Shown here: one piece after another, positions 56,063 through 64,000 of the stretch
How positions within the stretch are numbered: the first letter of the stretch is position 1
Layout: the number at the start of each line of letters is the position of its first letter
Assembly: GCA_039090855.1 (NCBI GenBank)
Contig: CM076997.1
Location: 168,112,709-168,176,708, forward strand
Length of the DNA stretch: 64,000 nt
Reading direction: 5' to 3'
From: Macrothele yani
Lineage: Eukaryota; Arthropoda; Arachnida; Araneae; Macrothelidae
Notes under the pieces: generated by a model
Seen by the model: the letters and a program-made list of their open reading frames with translations, nothing else
Database searches by the model: none
Told to the model about the DNA's origin: nothing
Program-made: the position numbers and the translations under genes

Positions 56063-56400
56063 AAATACGTAGAATCATAACCGTCCTCCAGAATTTTTTG
56101 ACGTAACAGCCGGCATGTACGACTTACCATTCTCAATGCTAAATATTTCCTTAATAGCGCGACACAAGATTAAATTTCATCCCAGTGTCCAGCAACCAGC
56201 ATCATCGCTGCTGGACATCCAGTCAGGTCCATAAATGAATTCACGTTTTATCTTCGTACGGATTCTGGCTGAAGATTCAAGTACAGGAAGAACATCGTTG
56301 TTTTTACATAATGCTGAGGAGTTCAATGTAGCGGCTGGCACCATTCTAGTGTTAGATAGTGCCTGCCACATTTTAGTGTTAGATAAAGCCTGGCCACATT

Positions 56401-57342
56401 CTACAATCGTGGCCAAAGGTCCTGCACCAGTAAACTGAAAGTCTGATGTTTGAAGTCAACTTATACAGCCTAATGGAAATGTCAGGAATATATATTATAC
56501 ATTATTTGAAAGGACATTTTATGCTGAATTCAAATAGTTTTACAGAATGTCATTACCAGTAGTAGAAGTGAAGTTACAAGCAAACGTACAGCGTCTAGTC
56601 ATAAAAAAGCAACAAATAGTGGAATTTGTGTAATTAGTGTACAATGCATTTTACGTAAAATTACTGTACAATACATTATTGGCACTTGCAGAATACTTGA
56701 AATTACTGACCAACAAGCAAAATACACTTTAATATTTAATTGGATAACCACGGTTACTTAGTCACAAAATGCACCTTCTTGGGATGGAACTAATGAGCTT
56801 CTCTATTTGTCCATTGGTGATAACACGGTGCCATACGGTCCTTACAGACTAAATAAAAGACTTTATTTGGCACAGTGTTATCACCACTCGATAAAAGACT
56901 TTAATGGCACCGTGTTATCACCAATGGACAACTAGACAAGCTCATTAGTTCCATGCCAAGAAGGTGCACTTTGTTGCTAAGAAACCGTGATTAACCAATT
57001 AAATATTAAAGCGTAGTTTGGGTGTCCGACAGTTATTTCAAGTGTCCTGTAAGTGTCAACAATGTACTGTACAGTAATTTTACGTTAAATACATTGTGCA
57101 CTAATTTCACAAATTCCACTATTCGTTGCTTTTTATGAGTAGACGTTGTACTTTGGCTTGTAACTTAACTTCTATTACCGGTCATAACATTCTGTAAACA
57201 TATTTAAATTCAGCATAGAATTTCCTTTAAAACGATGTAAAATATGTATCCTGACTTTACAATTACTTTGCATAAGTTGACTTTAAACATCAAAAATGTG
57301 ACTTTCAATCTACTGGTGCAGGTCGTTTGGCCACGATTGTAG
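56401..57342. repeat. ~940 bp near-palindrome, arms ~435 bp
   Basis: 56401-56834 and 56904-57342 are inverted copies, by eye roughly 80-85% identical, for example ACGTAAAATTACTGTACA and TTGTCCATTGGTGATAACAC with their reverse complements. The 69-base centre contains a further partial copy of the inner arm end (ATAAAAGACTTTATTTGGCA, then CAGTGTTATCACCA). Both flanks carry CTAGTGTTAGATAGTGCCTG-like phrases. No coding capacity. It could be a fold-back transposon or a duplicated inverted segment. Confidence 0.88.
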
Positions 57343-57700
57343 TGTTAGATAGTGCCTGGACACATTCTAGTGTTAGATCGTACATTGCCACATCCTGGTC
57401 TTAAAAAGTAAGTGCACGCACTCTTGAAAGTTGAGTTGCTATTTTATACATTGTGTTCTTGTTACATTACTGCATGCCTTACTTTTCGGATTGGAGAACA
57501 TCTGGATGGAATTCAGAAAACATGCTTTCGTCTTCTTCAAAGTTACGCAAGCCTAAATTTCTGTTTAATGAACAACAATTCATACACTACTGTTTGTGAA
57601 AATTGCAACTCCAAAAAGGAATCGCATTTACATGAGTAGAGCTATACAATATTTTTCGCTTCAAAAATCAGAAAATCCTCCAAATACGTGGTGGCATCAG

Positions 57701-57917
57701 TGAATAAACAAAGACATAGCTCTTTCGACGTTTTAGCAATACATAGCAACCGAAAAATTGACATTCGTTTACCGATGGGGATCTGAATCCCAGATCTCTC
57801 GCGCTCGGCTACATATCGAGAGATCTGGGATTCGGATCCCCAATGGTGACCGAATAACAATTTTTCCGTTGCTATGTGTTGATAAAATGTGGAAAGAGCG
57901 ATGTCTTTGTTTATTCA
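57701..57917. repeat. 217 bp hairpin, 101 bp arms, 15 nt loop
   Basis: 57701-57801 and 57817-57917 are inverted copies with about a dozen mismatches, the inner part being GGATCTGAATCCCAGATCTC. The loop is CGCTCGGCTACATAT. The outer ends are TGAATAAACAAAGACAT. It may be a small MITE, but target duplications were not identified. Confidence 0.88.
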
Positions 57918-57934
57918 AAAACCTGTATGATGTG

Positions 57935-59364
57935 AAGCCACCTAGAGTAGCAATAACAGCTCCTACACGGCGTGGTATTGAATTGAAGAGATTATTGATA
58001 TCGTCACGGAGAACAACCTGTCAGGCTGTTTTTATGCAAGACCAGAGCTCATTTGTGTTGAATGGCAGAGGCGCTTGAGAGGATAGTAACATTACAAACA
58101 CATCCCAAACATGTTCGATCGGGGACATATTCTGCGAACGTGCAGACCAGGGAAGAAGCAATATCTGCCATGCATAGAAGAGGTCTTGAACATCCCGGGC
58201 CAAATGTGGCCGAGCATTGTCCTGCTGAAATATAGACGCAGGGAAACTCTAAAGAAATGATACCATCACTATATCTAAACGTCCCTGATATATCGCCTGG
58301 CTGTTCAGGTTTCCCTCAATTTGTATCAGGGGAGATCGCGAACTGAACCCAATGGCGCCCCTAAACCATGACGCTTATCGTTTGCCTGCTATGTCGCTGC
58401 AAAGGGGAATTCACCGCGATGTCTTCGAACGCGTATGCTACCATCATGGTGCATCAAGATGAATCGTGACTCGTCAGAAGACACCACCTTTGGCCAATCA
58501 GCTCCTGTGTTCGGGACAACATTGAAGCCTGACGTGCCTGTGGTTCAGGGTCAAAGGAATGCACAATAATAGGCTACCAGCTAACAGTTCTGTGTTAAGG
58601 TGGACGTCTAGTGATTTTGCTTCCAATACTTCCAACGGCCAAACTTCTGTACACATTTTATTCATAATTAATGCGTTTCGAAGGATGAAAATTTTAGCAT
58701 CGATTAAAATAACTTCATATTATAACTTGGAATACTTACTATTTTCTAAAACATAACCATAAGTAAGCAATCCAACATTTGCTTGTCTACTGACGTCATC
58801 AATGTACAGGTCGCGCCATCTTTTTTCTGGTCTCAACGTAACCAAAGGAAAAGTTATTGATTTTTATATAATTATATGGTTATGTCTTAGAAAATATTGA
58901 GTATTCCAAGTTATAATATGAAGTTATTTTAATCGATGTTCAAATTTTCATCCTTGGGAAAGCATTAGTTATGAAGAAAATGTGTACAGAAGTTTGCCCG
59001 TTTGAAGTATAGGAAGCAAAATCACTGGACGTCCACCTTAAGCAGACAGAGTCAAAGTGTCTTGGAGGACAAAGCCTGACTTGTGACAGTGGTCCACCTT
59101 TGCGCTAACACCGCTGATGTTGGCTGTGCGATCGGTCACTGCCATACGGTAAAGGTGTCTTTGGATCCCGTGCATTCGTGTGATTTTGCGGTCCATTTCC
59201 CGGATATCTGCTCGGTCGATCCTCATTTGTCCCGTGAGGCATTTTCTGCCCGTAGGAGTGGTAATTTTGCGGTAGCAGCATCCAATTTCTCTCATGCCAA
59301 CAATCCTTCCTCTCTCAAATTCAATCAGCTGTTTATAATGCGACCTTATTCGGCGACGGAGCAT
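57935..59364 (-). pseudogene. Tc1-like transposase pseudogene split by a MITE, triad kept
   Basis: MLRRRIRSHYKQLIEFERGR (59364) starts the helix-turn-helix. RIVGMREIGCCYRKITTPTG follows, then broken frames up to the MITE. Beyond it VVSSDESRFILM keeps the first D (~58465) and SIFQQDNARP keeps the second (~58215). NMSPIEHVWDVFVMLLSSQA keeps the glutamate. The C-terminus reads NLFNSIPRRVGAVIATLGGF near 57945. Stops and shifts prevent function. Confidence 0.85.
58599..59037. mobile_element. 439 bp fold-back MITE flanked by TTAA
   Basis: TTAA at 58595-58598 and 59038-59041 flank GGTGGACGTCTAGTGATTTT at the left and its inverse (one change) at the right. Pairing continues for ~185 bp per arm (for example AACTTCTGTACACATTTT and AAATAACTTCATATTATAAC). 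The TTAA duplication is the rule for piggyBac elements, but the tips are not typical piggyBac tips, so the superfamily stays open. Confidence 0.88.
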
Positions 59365-59537
59365 AGTGAGACACAAGAAACACTCTTCCGTGTAAATGTC
59401 GACTCTTCACTGATTGCAACAACTCGTTTGAGCTAGTATTCGATACCCAAAACCGGACAGTTCAGTGTAAGCTGCTCCGAAACCCTACACGCATTTTCAC
59501 AGACATTTTAGTCATTTGCGTGTCCTAAACTCTTGTA

Positions 59538-61304
59538 GCGGGTGATGCAAAAGTAACAAAAAACATTAAAAAAAATCGATAATTCGCAAAGTATTAACAA
59601 CAAACAGTTGTGGTTTTCACAGAAACACGAAGGAAGACGTGGCTTTTTTTGTACATAATGCAGAAATTTAATACCAGAATATTTACATTTCTGACCACCA
59701 GATGGTGCTGTAGGGATCAGAGAGTTACTTAACGGCGGTATTTAAACAGAATATCTGACTGACTTATTAGTGTGGGTTCTGTAATACCTGCCGATTCCCC
59801 GTGAGTGAATCCGACCTACGGGTATAGTCCAATCAATCATCAAAACATCAGTGTTGTGTGATTGATTGGACTGTGAGTAAAGTGCCTGCTGTTGGTGAAC
59901 ACGGCGCGCTGCATGTTAAAGGGAACAATGGGTGCCAGGTAAGTTGTTACTGCTACGCATAAGCATGTTGTCTTTACGTGATAAAGCACTGTACTTAAAC
60001 TGTTTCATTAGAACTCGCAAAGTGCAAGTGCAGCATTGTGGTCTTTTCGTTCAATGCGGGGTATGAAACGTGGAAACAGACCAAAGTCTTCTTCGGCACT
60101 GAAGCAGATGATGAAAAAGTTTAAGGACACAGGCTCTTGGGCAGCAAGTCCCAGAAGCGGGAGACCCCGGACATCTGGCGCAATCGTGTCTGAGGTCAAA
60201 TCGACACCCTATCGGGAGCTTCAGCACATAGAGAATGCAGTGCCCGCGAAGATTCACGGCGAACTGCCGTTTCGTATAGAACTGTGTGGAGATCACTACG
60301 GATCATCCTTAAGAGATATCCCTAGAAAATGCAACACGTGGACGAACTGCAACCCACCGATTACACGAAGCGGCGAGATTTTGTGAAATGGGTGTTCCAG
60401 CGCATTGCAGATGATGCAGACTGGCTGTTACCGGTCATGTGGACTGATGAAGCTCACTTCACACTTCATGGAAGTGTAAACACACAGAACTCCCGCATTT
60501 GGGCTACAAAGAACCCACATGCAGTTGTGAAAAAACCCCTTCATCAGCCAAATGTTACCGAGTGGTGCGATTTCACAGCTTCTTTCGTTTTTGGCCCGTT
60601 TTTCTTTGAGGAAGTCCACAGCTCTGGATTTCAAACCGTTACTCTCACAAAGGATTGATATGCAGCGTTGTTAAAGAAACAGCCTTATCCCACGCTTGCA
60701 AGAGAGGCAAGCACTCCATACTGTTACATTCATGCAAGATGGTGCACCGTCGCACATTGATGCTCCTGTGAAACAACTGCTACGGTCAACGTTTGGAAAT
60801 AACCCTATCCTAAGTAGCTCCTTTCCGCGTGAGTGGCCTCTCAGGTCTCCAGATATTACACCTTGCGATTTTTGGTTCTGGGGCTACTTGAAGTCAAAGG
60901 TGTACAGAGATCGGCCAACTTGATTGACCACGTTGAAGGACTGGACCCGGCATTATTTTTCTGCAATACCACCTGACATGTTGTTCAATGCTGTGCACAG
61001 TGTATTAACTCGTCTGACGCCTGTGCTCATGAATGATGAACACCACATTCAACATTTGTAATCATGTCTTCGGTGTGAATTGCACTACACTACTACCCCA
61101 ACTGCACAATCACCTGTGGCGCCATGTGGTAGCCGGATATGCAACCATTCTGGTATTAAATTTCTGCATTATGCACAAAAGATCCCACTTCTTTCTGTGA
61201 ATTTCTGTGAAAACTGCATCTGATTACTGTAAATACCTTGAGAATTCTCGATTTTTCGAATTTTCTGAGAGGTTTCTTTTTTTTTTTTTTTTTGGATCAC
61301 CCGG
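59538..61304 (+). mobile_element. mariner-type element with ~185 bp terminal inverted repeats
   Basis: TA at 59536-59537 and 61305-61306 flank 1767 bp. The tips GCGGGTGATGCAAAAG and minus-strand CCGGGTGATCCAAAA start inverted repeats of ~185 bp. These include ATAATGCAGAAATTTAATAC, followed by CAGAAT, identical in both. An internal 14 bp inverted repeat (AGTCCAATCAATCA) lies at 59826-59872. Confidence 0.9.
60036..61061 (+). pseudogene. mariner-type (DDxD) transposase in three frames, triad kept
   Basis: KFKDTGSWAASPRSGRPRTS (~60117) marks the end of the helix-turn-helix region. Frame 2 (60329-60658) has DELQPTDYTKRRDFVKWVFQ and LPVMWTDEAHFTLHGSVNTQ (first D), then HAVVKKPLHQPNVTEWCDFT. Frame 3 (60696-60923) has VTFMQDGAPSHIDAPVKQLL (second D) and SPDITPCDFWFWGYLKSKVY (third D). 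It ends HHIQHL-stop at 61061. Few changes separate it from an open frame, but two frameshifts and stops remain. Confidence 0.88.
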
Positions 61305-61306
61305 TA

Positions 61307-62009
61307 TATATCCTGTAAGTTTTAAGCTAATACCAGCAGACTCTCATGGTGCTGCAATTTCAGAAACAGTAGTTCATGTCTTTAATGTGTACCTTGAATG
61401 CAAGGACAAAATGGGCGCCTCATTCACCGAGCCTACATCCGATACAGCATCAGTGGGGCACCATACAGCTCAAACTAGAATATTGCCCATTGTCAGCAAA
61501 GGAACTCCCATAGCTTTGATTTGTCTAAGATAGGTTTCATGCCTATGAACTCGATTCTTACTATAATAACAATAAGGAATGAAACGCCAGTTTACTAGAT
61601 GTGGGGAAAAAAAGCTGAAGTTCCAAGTTGGTTTTTAAAGCAAAAGAATGGGTACCAAAAAACCTAAAATCGGATTATTTATTACTCTTTCCATCGACAA
61701 GATCGACAGTGTTTTAATTTACAGTAACACGACACTATCAGGAATTCCAGATATTTACAAATATTCATCTTACCTCCTGTCATAAAGCAAATACGACTTG
61801 TCACAAAAATATTTCTGTGATATAAAAAAGAGGAGCGAAAGGGAATTTGAGTTGAAGGAATATAGTCAGGGAATGTGAAATTTATACCAGAGAAGCGTCT
61901 TCGCCGTGGAATAGGAGTGTCCTTTGCGCGCGTGTGCGTTTGAAAGAGAGTAACAGCTAGAGGGAAGAGAGTGAGAGAGATGAGGTAAAAAAGGAGGGAG
62001 AAAGCGATG

Positions 62010-62040
<31 letters not shown>

Positions 62041-62829
62041 CCGAGTAGGACATGCGAAGTTCGCGGTGGATCAGAGATGCGGATGATACATCTAAGAAAT
62101 TCCATCTCATCTTCATTCTCCCTCCTTTTCAGCTTCATATCTTCGTCTGCTTTCCACTTTTCTGCGCACAGAGGGATCCAAAACTAGAAAAATAAGGAGA
62201 ATGTTTTAAAATGGATAGAAAGCGGAATTGACAATTCGAGGGTTTCTGATTCTTCCACTAGTAGGGAAAAATGAAGTATTATTTTTCTTTGGCGAAAAGT
62301 AAGGAGAAAAAATTCTCTATTCGAAAGACAAGTAATTCTCTATACGCCCTCGCGCTGCAACCTTTCTATTCAAAATTATTTTACATGGGTCTCTGAGTTT
62401 GCCTTTATAGAAAGTGTCATCTTGGTATCAAGAAACAAGGAAGGAGACACCAAACATTCTGTTATAACGAGCACGTCTTTTGCATCATTTCCAAAGCGAA
62501 ACAAATGTTTCAACGCAAATTTTTAGGAATCCTATAGACTCAGCTGAAAAAATATTCTTACACAATTAGGGACAACTCGCATAATTCACAATTCCCAATG
62601 CGATCGGGATCATTCATACTGAATAAAATCTAATAAAAATAGGAATTTATCATACTACTACCGTCGGTAAAACATACAAAAATAGATATAGTTACTTATT
62701 CCCACTAGTAACCAAAAAGTGTGTTACGAAAAGTAACAAACTGTGCACAGTTTCTCACAGCAGAAGAATTCAGCGGCAAAAGAGATTTTAAAATTGAACA
62801 ATTAGAAGAGGGAATATGAAGTATTTTAT
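61307..62829. other. No gene; (TA)n at about 62009-62033
   Basis: AT-rich with purine-rich runs (61940-62010) and one TA microsatellite. No element recognised. Confidence 0.5.
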
Positions 62830-63442
62830 CTATATAATGGACTACGTCTCTCCCTAACGCTTTGACGTCACCATTACTTGTAGCGCCATCTGCTTTTACC
62901 CGGTGGCCGAAATCGAAACTAAGCTCACTGCTAACGTACGATACGTAAAATCAAGGAAAAATACCAGAAAATGAAAGAAAGTTAGTAAAGCAAACGACTT
63001 CAACTGTGGCAACACGCACGTGCACGAACAACTGTCTGCGACGTTTCTCCTGTTACGTAGGTGATATGTCGTGTTTTATTTCATTTTCTTCGCATTGCAG
63101 AGCAATTTCATAAAAAGGAATAAAATTGCAAAGTAGTTTCATAAAAAGAAATCAAAATTATTATACAGATAAATACACAGATCTATTTAAAACGCTATAA
63201 TCTACAATAAAAGCTGAAAAGTTGAGCTGTCAAAGTGAGTAAAATCGCATTTAAAACGATATTCATCTGTTATATGAATACATTTTTACTATATTACCTT
63301 ACAGAAACCCGGCGTCTATTTTATTTGTTTTCAATCTGCTTCAATTAAAAATTTCACCCCGTTCTAGGTCGGGCAACACCCCGTATATATGAATATTTCT
63401 TTAAAGCGCAAAAGCAGCCACCCTAAGCGGCAAGCTAGTAAT
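62830..63442 (+). mobile_element. Candidate non-autonomous Helitron
   Basis: The sequence A|TCTATATAATGGACTACG at 62830 looks like a Helitron 5-prime end. 613 bases later AAGCTAG|T matches the CTAG 3-prime end, with the expected A and T host bases. An imperfect GCCAC-CCTAA-GCGGC hairpin sits just before it. No coding sequence is inside. There is no second copy in this window to confirm the limits. Confidence 0.45.
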
Positions 63443-63600
63443 GTAATATAACTACGCACCATAACGGAAAAGCTGCGCCATACTTAAAAAAAAATAGGTG
63501 CAAAATACTCTTCATAATGAAAAGTATCCTAATAAAAGGGATTTCATCAAGTGATTTTTGAAATCGAATAAAGTCTTTCACATGAAATTTCCTCAGAAGT

Positions 63601-64000
63601 GACAGGCGATGGCGGATACGGCGTCATTCGCACGAGAACCAATATCAGGACGCACTTGTCTGTCAAGTACAGGTCGGCGGTGGCAGTGTGCATGTCTAGG
63701 GGATGTATTCCTGGTATGACCTGGGGCCCCTGGTACCACCGGCTCGGTCCCTGAACGCCGATGGTTACCTTTCAATTCTCGCTGACCACATGCATCCCTT
63801 CATGTTGGACGTTTACACTGGGGGTGATGGTGTCTACCAACAGGACAATGCGCCCTGCCACATTCCTAAGGGGGTGCGCGACTGGTTCCAGGAACACCAC
63901 AGCGATATCTTCGTTCTCCCTTTCCCGGCTATATTGCTCGACCTCAATCCCCTTGTGGGACTACTTGGATCGATAGGTTCGATATGCCGACCCACAACCA
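63601..64000 (+). pseudogene. Tc1-like transposase fragment at the window edge
   Basis: RRWRIRRHSHENQYQDALVC opens the readable part, then QVGGGSVHV-stop-GMYSW, DLGPLVPPARSLNADGYLSI, LADHMHPFMLDVYTGGDGVY, and QQDNAPCHI with the second catalytic D. A small deletion between LNP and LWDYLDR removes the glutamate region. The N-terminal domain and first D are missing on the left; the C-terminus continues beyond base 64000. Confidence 0.85.

Larger units (their letters stand above)
57930..59467 (-). mobile_element. Tc1-like element with an inserted MITE
   Basis: The 5-prime end on the minus strand is probably at 59467 (CACTGAACTGTCCGG preceded by TA). Coding is interrupted by the 439 bp MITE at 58599-59037. 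The opposite terminal repeat was not found before the hairpin at 57701-57917. Confidence 0.8.

Overview
This 64 kb window looks like non-coding genomic DNA from a repeat-rich animal, most likely an arthropod. The evidence is an AT-rich background, no long open reading frames, eukaryote-only transposon classes (Tc1/mariner, Helitron, non-LTR retrotransposons, tRNA-derived SINEs, MITEs) and microsatellites. I cannot name the species. I found no convincing host protein-coding gene, rRNA gene or functional tRNA gene. Almost every coding trace is a decayed transposase, helicase or reverse transcriptase.

Layout. 1-9 kb: two copies of a ~1.2 kb repeat with CACTG ends (673-3439 and 6912-8149); the first is interrupted by two Tc1 pieces. 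Between them lies a Tc1 relic (5190-6420) that was itself hit by a tandem-array element. 8.3-9 kb: a ~45 bp minisatellite split by a SINE. 11-12.5 kb: an RTE-type LINE tail running into a (TA)n tract, in which a deleted Tc1 copy sits. 13-20 kb: inverted SINE pair, long featureless stretches, a decayed satellite-like array and a Tc1 copy. 20.8-27 kb: two mariners (one with perfect TA flanks inside a ~150 bp tandem array) and a Helitron relic whose helicase is split by a SINE with an 8 bp target duplication. 28-31 kb: a higher-order minisatellite split by a GC-rich Tc1. 31.9-39.4 kb: a 598 bp fold-back MITE, a Tc1 copy with only one internal stop codon, then three mariners in a row. 39.4-48.6 kb: two non-LTR reverse transcriptase relics (one containing a solo LTR), two Tc1 copies, and a 1.2 kb tandem-array element with inverted ends. 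49-52.2 kb: two Tc1 copies, the second cut off by another ~150 bp array. 52.6-56 kb: clusters of tRNA-derived SINEs and a second solo LTR. 56.4-59.5 kb: a ~940 bp near-palindrome, a 217 bp hairpin, and a Tc1 with a 439 bp TTAA-flanked fold-back MITE inside. 59.5-61.3 kb: a mariner-type element with ~185 bp terminal inverted repeats. 62.8-64 kb: a candidate non-autonomous Helitron and a Tc1 fragment running off the right edge.

Nothing here reads as a working gene network. The value of the window is the nesting order of at least 19 Tc1/mariner copies from many lineages, several large fold-back structures that could form double-stranded RNA if transcribed, and three tandem-array families that end in a similar way (a conserved AAATCG-containing unit followed by a four-base ACRR simple repeat). 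That shared ending and the palindrome at 56.4-57.3 kb are the observations most worth following up. All alignments were made by eye; percentages are rough and no database was consulted.
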